A stretch of 64,000 bases of DNA, taken from assembly GCA_902491345.1 (NCBI GenBank), contig CABUHI010000002.1, positions 62,001-126,000 of the forward strand. The letters run 5' to 3'. Made by a program: the position numbers and the translations under genes. Position 1 is the first letter of the stretch; each line of letters begins with the position of its first letter. The notes beneath the pieces were generated by a model, which worked only from the letters and a program-made list of their open reading frames with translations, was not told where the DNA came from and ran no database searches. Shown here in pieces: positions 16,586 through 25,057 of the stretch. The stretch is from an uncultured Collinsella sp. GTDB taxonomy: Bacteria > Actinomycetota > Coriobacteriia > Coriobacteriales > Coriobacteriaceae.

Positions 16586-16657
16586 GGTGGCGGCTGAGCC
16601 TTTCCCTCGGGAAACTTCGCGAAGCCCAGTTCCCGAGGGAAAGGCTCAGCCGCCACC
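16586..16657. repeat. long palindrome P2, relative of P1 in inverted orientation
   Basis: Arms of 28 bases (16586-16613 and 16630-16657) pair perfectly. The loop ACTTCGCGAAGCCCAG is the exact reverse complement of the P1 loop. The loop-proximal stem differs from P1 at two positions, with matching changes on both strands; the distal stem GGTGGCGGCTGAGC is unrelated to that of P1. It lies just upstream of the purE promoter. Confidence 0.75.
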
Positions 16658-16752
16658 ACAAAGACCGCAGGGACGGGAGCAGCTATACTACTCTCAGTAG
16701 TTAAGGGTCGCGGATCCGCCGCGTCGCCGCTCTCAACAGGAGGTCTTTGTTT

Positions 16753-17217
16753 ATGGCAGATCAAAAGCCGGTTGTCGGGATCATCATGGGCTCTAAGTCC
16801 GATCTGGGCGTTATGGAAGGCTGCACCGCCGAGCTCGAGGCGCTTGGTGTGCCCTATGAGCTCGTCATTGCGAGCGCACACCGCACGCCGGCGAAGGTCC
16901 ACGAGTGGGCCTCGACTGCTGCCGATCGCGGTATCAAAGTAATTATCGCTGCCGCCGGCAAGGCCGCTCACCTGGGTGGTGTCGTGGCTGCCTTTACGCC
17001 GCTGCCGGTTATCGGCGTGCCTATGAAGACAAGTGACCTGGGCGGTATGGACTCGCTGCTGTCGATGGTGCAGATGCCTTCGGGCGTGCCCGTGGCCTGC
17101 GTTGCCATCAACGGCGCCAAGAACGCCGCCATCTATGCCACGCAGATTCTGGGTGCTTGCGACCCCGAGTACCGCAAGGTTATCGAGAAAATGAAGCAGG
17201 AGATGGCCGACGCCTAA
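16753..17217 (+). CDS. purE: N5-carboxyaminoimidazole ribonucleotide mutase
   Basis: PurE moves the carboxyl group in purine synthesis to give CAIR. The 154-residue product has GIIMGSKSDLGVM at its start, SAHRTP and AAAGKAAHLGGVVA, the family signatures. The ATG at 16753 has AGGAGG 9 bases upstream; a TTG at 16747 is too close to it. A TATACT -10 element lies at 16684-16689, overlapped by a dyad ACTACT-CTC-AGTAGT that could be an operator. No purK is next to it. Confidence 0.96.
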   Translation: MADQKPVVGIIMGSKSDLGVMEGCTAELEALGVPYELVIASAHRTPAKVHEWASTAADRGIKVIIAAAGKAAHLGGVVAAFTPLPVIGVPMKTSDLGGMDSLLSMVQMPSGVPVACVAINGAKNAAIYATQILGACDPEYRKVIEKMKQEMADA

Positions 17218-17253
17218 GCGGCTTGCCATTCCGCTGCAATCATAGGGAGAGTC

Positions 17254-18258
17254 ATGTCCGACTATCAGGGAAAACGTTTCTCGGCTTCTCAGATCCCCGA
17301 TCCATCCAAGGCGGGATCGGCCCGCTCCATGCAGCAGGGTCGGGCATCCTCTCCTCAACAGGCTCGTGCGCCGCGCCCCGTAACGCCGACGTCCCATCGC
17401 CGTCAGGATACGCCGGCTGCGTATCGCCCCTCGTCATATGGCACGGCAAAGAAGCGGACCCGGACGACGAGGCAACCGAGCGGCGCTCCGTCCAGCTACA
17501 CCGAGCCGCCGCGCAAGAAACGCCGCTCCATCATCCCCATTCTGCTCATCATCATCGGCATCGGCCTGATTGTTGCCGCCGCTGCCATCTTTATCAATGC
17601 TCAGATTGGCTATAAGCAGGCAAGCGATTCGTACCAGAAAATCGAGAAGCAATATGTAAGCGATAAGGACGCCAGCGGCGTGCCGATTATCGACTTCGAT
17701 GCACTTGCCCAGACAAATCCCGAGGTTGTGGGTTGGATTTACGCGCCGGGAACCAACATCAACTATCCCGTGGTGCAGACCAATAACAACTCCAAATACC
17801 TCAACACGCTGTTCGACGGTACGGCCAATGCGTCCGGGGCCATTTTCCTGGATAGCGATGACACCGCGCCGGGAATGGTTGACCAGCAGACCACGATCTA
17901 CGGCCACCACATGAATGACGGGTCGATGTTCAACGTGATTTCGGACACCACCGACCAAGCGACATTCGATAGCATCGAGTACGTATATTACATCACGCGC
18001 GATGCAACGTATAAGCTGCGACCGCTGGCGACCAAGGTCGTCGAGGATACGTATGCCAAGGCGCGCACGCCTAATTTTGAGGGTGACGACGGGCTCAAGA
18101 ACTACCTGTCCGAGATGCTCGACGGTGCTTCGGCAGTGGCGAGTGATGCAGGCGATCGCGCTGCCTCGGCAACCAAGGTCGTGACGCTCGTGACCTGTCG
18201 CTCGCTGTCATTTAGCAATACGCGCGCCGTCATGGTGCTCACGCCGGTCGAGGAATAG
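17254..18258 (+). CDS. class B sortase
   Basis: The 334-residue protein has a long basic, Pro/Ser/Arg-rich cytoplasmic N-terminus (about 90 residues), one membrane helix (about 92-114), and a sortase domain. Catalytic residues are visible: His in TIYGHHMNDGSMF near 217, Cys in TLVTC near 314, Arg in NTRAVMVL. The DxxxGAIFLDSDD and helix insertion fit class B. It would anchor surface proteins to peptidoglycan or join pilins. AGGGAG lies 6 bases before the ATG. No substrate gene is adjacent; the two LAxTG proteins of the window lie 20 kb away. Confidence 0.9.
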   Translation: MSDYQGKRFSASQIPDPSKAGSARSMQQGRASSPQQARAPRPVTPTSHRRQDTPAAYRPSSYGTAKKRTRTTRQPSGAPSSYTEPPRKKRRSIIPILLIIIGIGLIVAAAAIFINAQIGYKQASDSYQKIEKQYVSDKDASGVPIIDFDALAQTNPEVVGWIYAPGTNINYPVVQTNNNSKYLNTLFDGTANASGAIFLDSDDTAPGMVDQQTTIYGHHMNDGSMFNVISDTTDQATFDSIEYVYYITRDATYKLRPLATKVVEDTYAKARTPNFEGDDGLKNYLSEMLDGASAVASDAGDRAASATKVVTLVTCRSLSFSNTRAVMVLTPVEE

Positions 18259-18326
18259 ATTGTTAAGAGTAGCTAAAAGAGCCCCGTCCCAAATGAGCTG
18301 CTCGATGACGGTAAAAGGAGGAAATG

Positions 18327-18743
18327 ATGCTCGAGAATGGCAAAACGATGCCTTCGATTGATGCTTGGCTGCGCGAGGCCAAAGCCGATTCGTCGGCGCC
18401 TGCGTGCGGTATGTATCTGACGCATAACGGTGTGGTGCGTGCGACGCCCAAGGCTGAGGTGCGCGGAGTTGAGACCGGTGGCGTGGCGCCGGGCCACAAG
18501 GTGGGCGGCATGGTCTTTGACTACGACGCCGAAAAGGTGCGGTCTGCTATCGAAGCCACGCGCGCGATGCCCGGCATCGGCTATGTGCGCGTGTGGCTGG
18601 CGAGCGGCGAGCTTTCCGTGGGCGACGATATCATGCTCGTGCTCATTGGCGGAGACATTCGTCCGCACGTGGTCGATGCCCTGCAGTCGCTTGTCGGCAC
18701 CATCAAGAATGAATGCGTGAACGAGGTAGAGCGCGAGGCATAG
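18327..18743 (+). CDS. MoaE-like protein (molybdopterin synthase large-subunit family)
   Basis: The 138-residue product resembles MoaE in its central part (HNGVVRATPKAEVRG, then VRVWLASGELSVGDDIMLVLIGG and a last helix). MoaE is the catalytic subunit that puts sulfur on precursor Z to make molybdopterin. The usual HRVG and C-terminal KKE catalytic segments are not clear here, the latter reading KNECVNEVE, so activity is uncertain. The ATG at 18327 is chosen because AGGAGG is only 2 bases before the ATG at 18324. No other molybdenum cofactor gene is nearby. Confidence 0.6.
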   Translation: MLENGKTMPSIDAWLREAKADSSAPACGMYLTHNGVVRATPKAEVRGVETGGVAPGHKVGGMVFDYDAEKVRSAIEATRAMPGIGYVRVWLASGELSVGDDIMLVLIGGDIRPHVVDALQSLVGTIKNECVNEVEREA

Positions 18744-18778
18744 GGCTTTGCGATCGATTCGAGCCCATCTGTAGCAAG

Positions 18779-18815
18779 AGCCCGCTGGCAGTTAGATTGA
18801 ACTGCCAGCGGGCTT
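18779..18815. terminator. bidirectional terminator between convergent genes
   Basis: AGCCCGCTGGCAGTT pairs perfectly with AACTGCCAGCGGGCT around a short loop, followed by TACTTG and preceded by GTAGCAAG. It separates the MoaE-like gene from the reverse-strand gene ending at 18853. Confidence 0.75.
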
Positions 18816-18852
18816 ACTTGTCCGTTGGAACCGACTTGCAGCAGCGCCAGCG

Positions 18853-20082
18853 CTATACGCGTGTGGCGTCCTTGGGGCTCATGGTCATGCTCTGGAAGCG
18901 ATTTTCCATGTATTCATTATCGAAATACTTGCCGTAGAACTGCGCGACGGGAATATCCGGCTCCGTGCCGTTGACGCGCTGGTACCAGTAGTCGAGCGAC
19001 TGCAGCGTCATGACGCCGTCGACCAGCATAATGACGGTAAAGATGACGGTAGCCGAGTAGCGGCTCTTCCACGGAATCATGTTGATGAGCTTGAGCAGCC
19101 TCGGCAGCAGCAACTTGATCCAGATAAGGCCACCCAGGCCCCACAGGCAGGCAAAGCCCGTGCAGGTGCGTCCGCCCGTAAGGACGGCGAGTGGGTCGGG
19201 CATGCCGAACAGCTTCATGTGCGAGTAGCTCCACGAGACCACGCCAAATGAGGTCTGCATAAACCAGCCCACGAACACCTCAAAGCTCGCGCCGAGCACA
19301 GCGCTTACCAGGAAAATGATGATGGGGTTCTTTTTATAGAAGCGGTTGAGCACCATGGTCATGAGTACGGCGCCAAAGCCATAGATGGGGCTGAAGGGAC
19401 CGAACAGCATGCCGGCGCGGTCCTGGTAGACGCCTGGGTCGTCGACCGTCATGTGCCAGATGTCCTCGGCAATCAGGCCGAGCACGCAGCAGACGAGGAA
19501 TACCCAGAACAGGTTGAAGTAGTTGAGCTTGATGTAGCCTTCGCCGGTCTCATCGCGGCCGAGCATGCCCTCGGCGGCGGCGTCGCGATCGAGCATTTCC
19601 TGCAGGCGGCGCTGCAGCTCGCGCTCCTGACGAAGCGTGGGGTCAACGGTGGCCGAAAGCGCAACGAGGATGCCGAGCTGGATGGCGGGGCGCAGCAAGA
19701 ACGGCCCGATACCCTGGAGCATCACGTCGACCAAAAGCTCGACGACGGTAAATGCGATAAGGATATAGGACAGGCGCGCGGCGTTGCGGCGCTGGTTCTT
19801 GATAAGGTCCAGGCCGAAGATGATTAAGATGACCGCGCTCGCCGCCGAGAGCATGATGCCGGCGACGATGAGTCCAACCGCGACGAGCGTGTTGTCGCCG
19901 AGCTTGGCGGCGGCGTTGCCGTTGATGAGTGCGGTGATGACCTGCCACATAAAGGCGGCGACCGACGGGAGCGTACCCACGCCGGACAGGATGCACAGGA
20001 CGGCGTACACCTTAATGATGAGGGGGATCTTCTTGACCTCCGTGGCGCTGGGGACGCTGGGGTCGAGTTCGTTTCGATCCAT
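18853..20082 (-). CDS. putative ABC-transporter type IV family membrane protein
   Basis: The 409-residue protein has about ten hydrophobic segments. The C-terminal half carries GMLFGPFSPIYGFGAVLM and ASFEVFVGWFMQTSFGVVSW, hallmarks of the CmpB/type IV permease family (Pfam ABC_trans_CmpB). The N-terminal half adds four membrane helices and a charged loop (RQERELQRRLQEMLDRD). No ATPase partner is adjacent and transport has not been shown for the family, so the substrate is unknown. GAGAAAGG lies 6 bases before the ATG. It is divergent from purF across a 297-bp gap. Confidence 0.8.
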   Translation of the reverse strand: MDRNELDPSVPSATEVKKIPLIIKVYAVLCILSGVGTLPSVAAFMWQVITALINGNAAAKLGDNTLVAVGLIVAGIMLSAASAVILIIFGLDLIKNQRRNAARLSYILIAFTVVELLVDVMLQGIGPFLLRPAIQLGILVALSATVDPTLRQERELQRRLQEMLDRDAAAEGMLGRDETGEGYIKLNYFNLFWVFLVCCVLGLIAEDIWHMTVDDPGVYQDRAGMLFGPFSPIYGFGAVLMTMVLNRFYKKNPIIIFLVSAVLGASFEVFVGWFMQTSFGVVSWSYSHMKLFGMPDPLAVLTGGRTCTGFACLWGLGGLIWIKLLLPRLLKLINMIPWKSRYSATVIFTVIMLVDGVMTLQSLDYWYQRVNGTEPDIPVAQFYGKYFDNEYMENRFQSMTMSPKDATRV

Positions 20083-20332
20083 ACAGAACCTTTCTCGTTT
20101 TGTCCTAGGCTACAAGGATACGCCGCCGACCTGCTAAAAGACAGGACGAACGTCCCAATTGCAGCAATGTAAGCCCTAACGGTCGCCGGGACGCGTCGCG
20201 ACGGAAGCATACGGGGTCGTTGAGCGCGCGGGCGGGTTCCCCAATAAAATGTTTGGCCGCAAAACGGATTATAAGCTCGGTGGGCTTTTAAAAAGCGCTG
20301 CTCATGCGCGGGAGTGCTTGTCTTACCGTGCG

Positions 20333-20338
20333 TATAAT
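20333..20338 (+). promoter_or_regulatory. -10 element of purF
   Basis: A perfect TATAAT lies 41 bases before the purF start. No clear -35 is present, so an activator or extended contact may be needed. The remaining 20083-20332 holds no gene that I can support. Confidence 0.45.
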
Positions 20339-20379
20339 AGGGCGGGTAACGCCAAATAACGAGGCTCTGAGGGGATGCC

Positions 20380-22050
20380 ATGTCTCAAGAAACCATCCGC
20401 GCGGCCGAGCGTGCCACGGGACAGGTGACGACCATGTCGACGTATGATCCGGACTCCGACCAGCTGCATGAGGAATGCGGCATCTTTGGTGTGTGGGCAC
20501 CCGATCGCGATGTGGCTCGGCTGACGTACTTTGGTCTGCGCGCGTTGCAGCATCGCGGCCAGGAATCGGCGGGAATCGCCGTGGGCGATGGTGGCACGGT
20601 TATGGTTCGTAAAGACCTGGGACTGCTCGATCGCGTGTTCTCCAACGCCGACCTGTCGACGCTCTCCGGCCAGCTGGCCGTGGGCCACGTGCGCTATGGC
20701 ACTGCCGGCGCCAAGAGTTGGGAAGCCTCGCAGCCGCATCTTTCTACCATCAACAGCGTCATCATCGCACTTGCTCACAACGGCACTCTGGTCAACACCG
20801 ACGAGCTGCGCCGCCAGCTGATCGAGCTGGGCGTGCCGTTCCTCTCCAACTCGGATTCCGAGGTCGCGACCAAACTCATCGGCTACTTTACCCAGCGTAC
20901 GGGCCACCTGCGCGAGGGCATTCGCAAGACCATGGAGCTCGTGCGCGGCGGCTACGCCATGACGCTCATCAACGAGCAGGCGCTCTATGCATTCCGCGAT
21001 CCGCACGGCATTCGCCCGCTGGTGCTGGGCAAGCTCGTGGACGAGGGCCTGGACCAGGCCGACGCCGCTTCTGTTTCGCAGCTGCCCTCGCAAGACGGTG
21101 CCTCGACGGTCGACTCCGCCGTCCATGTCACGCGCGCCGGCGGCTGGGTCGTTGCTTCCGAGACGTGCGCGCTCGATATCGTGGGCGCCGAGTATGTCCG
21201 TGATGTCCGCCCCGGCGAGATTTTGCGCATCAGCGCCGAGGGTCTGGTGTCCGAGCAGGGTGTGCCCGCAGCCGAAGAGTCCGCTAACTGCATCTTTGAG
21301 CAGGTCTACTTTGCCCGCCCCGACTCCATCATGAACGGCAAGAGCGTCTACGCCTGCCGCTACGACATGGGTCGTCAGTTGGCACACGAGGAGCCCGTCG
21401 AGGCCGACCTGGTCATCGGCGTGCCCGACTCCGGCCTGCCGCCCGCGGAGGGCTATTCGCACGAGAGCGGCATTCCCTTTGGCGAGGGCCTCATCAAGAA
21501 TCGCTATGTGGGCCGTACGTTTATCGAGCCCACGCAGGAGCTGCGCGCCATGGGCGTGCGCATGAAGCTCAACCCGCTGCGCGACAACATCGAGGGCAAG
21601 CGCCTTGTCGTGATCGACGACTCCATCGTACGCGGCACCACCATGGTGCAGCTCGTCAAGATGCTGCGCAATGCCGGCGCCAAGGAGATTCACATCCGCA
21701 TCAACTCGCCCGAGGTCATCTGGCCGTGCTTCTATGGCATCGATACCGACGTGCAGTCGCAGCTTATCAGCGCCAACAAGACGGTCGACGAGATTTGCGA
21801 GTACATTGGCGCCGATTCGCTGGCCTTCCTTTCGGTCGAGGGCCTGCTGAAGGTCATGCCCAAGGGCGGCTACTGCGATGCGTGCTTTACCGGCCGCTAC
21901 CCCGTGGCGATCCCCGAGAGCTTTGGCCGCGACAAGTTTATGGAGGGCTTTAAGCCCCGCAACCTGGATAAGCCGCTGCACTTTGACGACGACGCCGTGG
22001 TCGAGAAATACGACGACCGCAGCTGGGAAGAGGAGCACGGAGAGGCTTAA
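20380..22050 (+). CDS. purF: amidophosphoribosyltransferase
   Basis: PurF makes phosphoribosylamine from PRPP and glutamine, the first committed purine step. The 556-residue product has a 32-residue leader before the nucleophile Cys33 in CGIFGV, so self-cleavage of a propeptide is expected as in Bacillus PurF. The glutaminase domain (RALQHRGQESAGIAV) and the phosphoribosyltransferase domain with the PRPP loop VVIDDSIVRGTTM are complete. GAGGGG precedes the ATG. The stop codon overlaps a GGGACAG palindrome (22049-22089). purM follows after 156 bases. Confidence 0.96.
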   Translation: MSQETIRAAERATGQVTTMSTYDPDSDQLHEECGIFGVWAPDRDVARLTYFGLRALQHRGQESAGIAVGDGGTVMVRKDLGLLDRVFSNADLSTLSGQLAVGHVRYGTAGAKSWEASQPHLSTINSVIIALAHNGTLVNTDELRRQLIELGVPFLSNSDSEVATKLIGYFTQRTGHLREGIRKTMELVRGGYAMTLINEQALYAFRDPHGIRPLVLGKLVDEGLDQADAASVSQLPSQDGASTVDSAVHVTRAGGWVVASETCALDIVGAEYVRDVRPGEILRISAEGLVSEQGVPAAEESANCIFEQVYFARPDSIMNGKSVYACRYDMGRQLAHEEPVEADLVIGVPDSGLPPAEGYSHESGIPFGEGLIKNRYVGRTFIEPTQELRAMGVRMKLNPLRDNIEGKRLVVIDDSIVRGTTMVQLVKMLRNAGAKEIHIRINSPEVIWPCFYGIDTDVQSQLISANKTVDEICEYIGADSLAFLSVEGLLKVMPKGGYCDACFTGRYPVAIPESFGRDKFMEGFKPRNLDKPLHFDDDAVVEKYDDRSWEEEHGEA

Positions 22051-22089
22051 AACCTGCCATGTAGGGACAGGTTTATTTTGGCAGGTTTT
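22049..22089. repeat. GGGACAG-core palindrome overlapping the purF stop
   Basis: AAAACCTGCCA and TGGCAGGTTTT are 11-nt perfect arms around a loop containing TAGGGACAGGTTTATTT. The first two bases are the last two of the purF stop codon. A near copy follows pth at 50055-50095 in the other orientation, also touching a stop codon. It may serve as a terminator (TTTTATCTG after the stem). Confidence 0.7.
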
Positions 22090-22206
22090 ATCTGCTGTTT
22101 TGTTGATATGACGGCGCGTGTTCTTATGACGCGCGCCGATATGAACGCAACTATGAGCACCGTTTGACGCCTAGGCGGCGGACGGTAGTGGGAGAGGAAG
22201 GCTCAG

Positions 22207-23310
22207 ATGAGCGACAGCAAACATGTGACGTATGAGGACGCCGGCGTCGATACCGCCGAGGGCGGCCGCGCCGTCGACGCGATTAAGCAGATGGTCAAGG
22301 ACACTAACCGCCCCGAGGTCATCGGCGGCATCGGTGGCTTTGGTGGCCTGTTCTCGGCCGCCGCGCTCAAGGATATGGAAGACCCGATTCTGATCAGCGG
22401 TACCGACGGCGTGGGCACCAAGCTCGTGCTCGCCCAGATCATGGACCGTCACGAGACGGTGGGCCAGGACCTGGTCGCTATGTGCGTCAACGACATTCTG
22501 GCTTCGGGCGCCGAGCCGCTGTTCTTCCTGGACTACGTTGCCATCGGTCACATCGAGGCCGAGCACATGGCAAAGATCATCAAGGGTGTGGCCGACGGCT
22601 GCAAGCTCGCGGGCTGCGCGCTCGTGGGCGGCGAGATGGCCGAGCACCCCGGCGTCATGGCTCCTGCCGACTACGACCTTGCCGGCTTTACCGTGGGCGT
22701 TGTCGACCGTCCCAAGATGCTCGACCCCGCGAACGTTCGCCCCGGCGATGTGATCCTGGGCCTGCCTTCCACCGGCGTGCACTCCAACGGCTACTCGCTC
22801 GTTCGCAAGGTCATCGGCGTCGACGGCATCAAACCGGGCACGCTCGAGGCCGCCGCTAAGGCCGAGGAGCTGAGCCGTCCGCTCGAGGAGCTCGGTGGCG
22901 TGTCGTTGGCCGACGCCCTGTTGGCTCCCACGCGCATTTACGTCAAGCCGATTCTGGAGCTGCTCCGCGGTGGCGCTCCGGTGCACGCGATTGCCCACAT
23001 CACCGGCGGCGGTATTACCGAGAACCTCAACCGCGCGCTCGCCGGCGACGTCGACGCTGTGGTCACCCGCAACGGTGCCGAGATGGGCTGGGACGTTCCG
23101 CCCGTCATCACCTATGTGTCGCGCCAGGCCGAGCTTGCGCCCAACGAGGCGTGCAAGACCTTCAACATGGGCGTTGGCCTGTGCCTGATCGTCGCTCCCG
23201 AGGACGAGGCCACAGTGACCGAGGCTCTGGTCGCGCTGGGCGAGAAGCCGTTCCGCGTGGGCGAGTGCGTCGAGGGCTCCGGTAAGGTCGTGTACTCCGA
23301 TGAGCGCTAA
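22207..23310 (+). CDS. purM: phosphoribosylformylglycinamidine cyclo-ligase (AIR synthetase)
   Basis: PurM closes the imidazole ring to give AIR. The 367-residue protein has the signatures YEDAGVDTAEGGRAV, GGFGGLF, GTDGVGTKL and GLPSTGVHSNGYSLVR. The C-terminal ITGGGITENLNR motif is also present. Length is normal. GAGAGGAAGG lies upstream of the ATG at 22207. Its end overlaps purN by 11 bases, showing translational coupling. Confidence 0.97.
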   Translation: MSDSKHVTYEDAGVDTAEGGRAVDAIKQMVKDTNRPEVIGGIGGFGGLFSAAALKDMEDPILISGTDGVGTKLVLAQIMDRHETVGQDLVAMCVNDILASGAEPLFFLDYVAIGHIEAEHMAKIIKGVADGCKLAGCALVGGEMAEHPGVMAPADYDLAGFTVGVVDRPKMLDPANVRPGDVILGLPSTGVHSNGYSLVRKVIGVDGIKPGTLEAAAKAEELSRPLEELGGVSLADALLAPTRIYVKPILELLRGGAPVHAIAHITGGGITENLNRALAGDVDAVVTRNGAEMGWDVPPVITYVSRQAELAPNEACKTFNMGVGLCLIVAPEDEATVTEALVALGEKPFRVGECVEGSGKVVYSDER

Positions 23311-23998
23311 CGAGCAGATGGCTGCTGCCGAGGGCCTGGGCTTTGTGCCCTATAGCCGTCCGACCGGCACTGATACCGCCGAGCCGCTCAAGATCGGCGT
23401 GCTCATCAGCGGTTCGGGTACCAACCTGCAGGCGTTGATCGACCTGATCGCCGCTGGCAAGCTCAATGCCTCGATTGAGCTCGTGGTGTCGAGCCGTCCT
23501 TCGGCCAAGGGCTTGCAGCGCGCAGAGCGTGCGGGTATCCAGACGCTGACGCTTTCCAAGGATGTCTACGCCGACCCTATCGCCGCCGACGAGATTATTG
23601 CGCACGAGCTGCTCGAGCGCGACTGCGAGTATGTGGTCATGGCCGGCTACATGCGCATGGTACACGCGCCGCTGCTGGTGGCGTTCCCCAACCGCGTGGT
23701 CAACCTGCACCCGGCCCTGCTGCCGAGCTTTACCGGTGCCCACGCGATCGACGATGCGTTTGCCCGCGGCGTCAAGGTGACCGGCGTGACCGTGCACTTT
23801 GCCAACGAGATCTACGACAACGGTCCCATCATCGCCCAGCGTGCGCTGGCTGTTGAGGAGGGCTGGGATGTCGACACGCTCGAGGAGCACATCCACGCGA
23901 TCGAGCATGTGCTGTATCCCGAGGTCGTGCAGATGCTCGCCGACGGCCGCGTCCACGTGCTGGAGAGCGGCAAGGTGGCAGTTGACCCGGCGCGCTAG
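23300..23998 (+). CDS. purN: phosphoribosylglycinamide formyltransferase
   Basis: PurN transfers a formyl group from 10-formyltetrahydrofolate to GAR. The 232-residue product has ISGSGTNLQALID, the catalytic Asn and His in VNLHPALLPSF and the Asp in YDNGPII. It carries about 28 extra N-terminal residues compared with the E. coli enzyme. The ATG at 23300 lies inside the purM end in another frame. A strong terminator follows, closing the purM-purN unit. Confidence 0.96.
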   Translation: MSANEQMAAAEGLGFVPYSRPTGTDTAEPLKIGVLISGSGTNLQALIDLIAAGKLNASIELVVSSRPSAKGLQRAERAGIQTLTLSKDVYADPIAADEIIAHELLERDCEYVVMAGYMRMVHAPLLVAFPNRVVNLHPALLPSFTGAHAIDDAFARGVKVTGVTVHFANEIYDNGPIIAQRALAVEEGWDVDTLEEHIHAIEHVLYPEVVQMLADGRVHVLESGKVAVDPAR

Positions 23999-24013
23999 TC
24001 GTTGGTTTGTGTT

Positions 24014-24053
24014 GGTGGTTAAGCGTCGGAGGTACGCTTAACCACCATTTTTT
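24014..24053 (+). terminator. terminator after purN
   Basis: GGTGGTTAAGCGT and ACGCTTAACCACC form a perfect 13-bp stem, then ATTTTTT. GC content drops right after it, marking the border of the accessory region. Confidence 0.9.
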
Positions 24054-24203
24054 ATGCATTGCGATCTACGTTGTTTGAGGCAAACGATTGCCACAGCTTG
24101 ATGTTCATAGTCCAATTGCTTCGCCAAGAGGCGCGATCCGGCAAGAGATTAATTTAGCCTAATAGAGCCATTTGCTCTTCTTTATGCCCGGGATACGCCG
24201 GAC

Positions 24204-24221
24204 CATAATCAAATGATAATG
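24204..24221. promoter_or_regulatory. candidate Crp/Fnr-type operator, copy 1
   Basis: CATAA-TCAAATGA-TAATG, 67 bases before the lipoprotein start. It shares CAAATG core and TAATG arm with the sites at 24863, 28125 and 28170. One arm base deviates from the dyad. GATACGCC lies just upstream, as it does at the 28170 site. Confidence 0.45.
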
Positions 24222-24287
24222 CGCTAAATAATCTTATGGGGATAATCAAATTATCTTTTGTACGGGTGCTGTCTGTTGGGAGCAAAG

Positions 24288-24674
24288 ATGGGTGCACAAT
24301 TATTTTCGAGACGAACAGCAATTAAAATGGCCGTTGCCGCGGCTTCTGTCCCGCTGATTGGTCTAGTTGGATGCGGTGAGAAGTCGATTGTTGGAACTTG
24401 GGCAAACGACGACGGAGACGAAATTCTCCAATTTGATGAGAATGGTGATTGTTCGGTTCCTTTTACCTATAACGGTGCGTGGCTGGAAAGCTGCGATCGC
24501 TATACGATTCAAGAAGACGAGACATTGGTTCTAAGTAGCAGTCAAGGAAATATCAGCTCTCAACATTGGAAGAAAGCCAGCAGCAAAGAGGAAGCTGAAG
24601 AGGCGGATGATAGGCTCTATTTTCTCAATGGGGATGAGCTTGTTATCAACAACGAAACGTACACGAGAGAATGA
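24288..24674 (+). CDS. small lipoprotein of unknown function
   Basis: The 128-residue product has a signal peptide with twin arginine (FSRRTAIKMAVAAASVPLIG) and the lipobox LVGC, so the mature protein should be lipid-anchored outside the membrane from Cys near residue 29. The mature part is acidic (EEAEEADDRLYFLNGDE) with a pattern like small lipocalin-type or DUF5640-like domains that begin GTWANDDGDEILQFDENG. The start is the ATG at 24288 after GGGAG; an upstream TTG at 24258 has no site. It lies 67 bases after a candidate operator. Confidence 0.8.
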   Translation: MGAQLFSRRTAIKMAVAAASVPLIGLVGCGEKSIVGTWANDDGDEILQFDENGDCSVPFTYNGAWLESCDRYTIQEDETLVLSSSQGNISSQHWKKASSKEEAEEADDRLYFLNGDELVINNETYTRE

Positions 24675-24726
24675 GAGCTAAGACACGCCGACCGTGTGAA
24701 GATGGGGAATGCCATAGATGAATACC

Positions 24727-24768
24727 ATGCCGGGCTCGTGACAAACATCATTGTCACGAGCTCGGCAT
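24727..24768. repeat. palindrome after the lipoprotein gene
   Basis: Arms of 17 bases (ATGCCGGGCTCGTGACA with one wobble pair) around an 8-nt loop, ending ATTAAAGTATAA. It lacks a T run, so termination is uncertain. Confidence 0.6.
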
Positions 24769-24862
24769 ACATTAAAGTATAAATTGTTCACCAGTCCGCA
24801 TCCTCTTTTTGCTCAGATTGAGCCGTTTGCTGCTAGTGCGGTTGTTGCTCGGATGCCGCAGG

Positions 24863-24884
24863 GGCGTTATCAAATGCTAATGCC
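24863..24884. promoter_or_regulatory. candidate Crp/Fnr-type operator, copy 2
   Basis: GGCGTTA-TCAAATGC-TAATGCC, a dyad with 6 of 7 matching arm bases, 174 bases upstream of the membrane zinc-ribbon gene at 25058. The core TTATCAAATGCTAATG is identical to the copy at 28170. The rest of 24675-25057 holds no gene that I can support. Confidence 0.5.
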
Positions 24885-25057
24885 TGTTTGTTTCCAGTGT
24901 GGATAATAAAGTCTGCCTAAATAATTTCGTGTTTGATTTCGAGCCCAAACGAGGGCTATGGCATTAAAGCCACCATGTTTTCTAGAAATTTGAACGGTGG
25001 GAGTCATGTCGATTGCGAGATTTGACGGGTTGGTTGCCTGACTGGAGGGTGGATCTA

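Noticed and set aside
22110..22138. GC-rich hairpin CGGCGCGT/ACGCGCGCCG before purM as a riboswitch
   Set aside because: Short with a bulge and no match to purine riboswitch core sequences.
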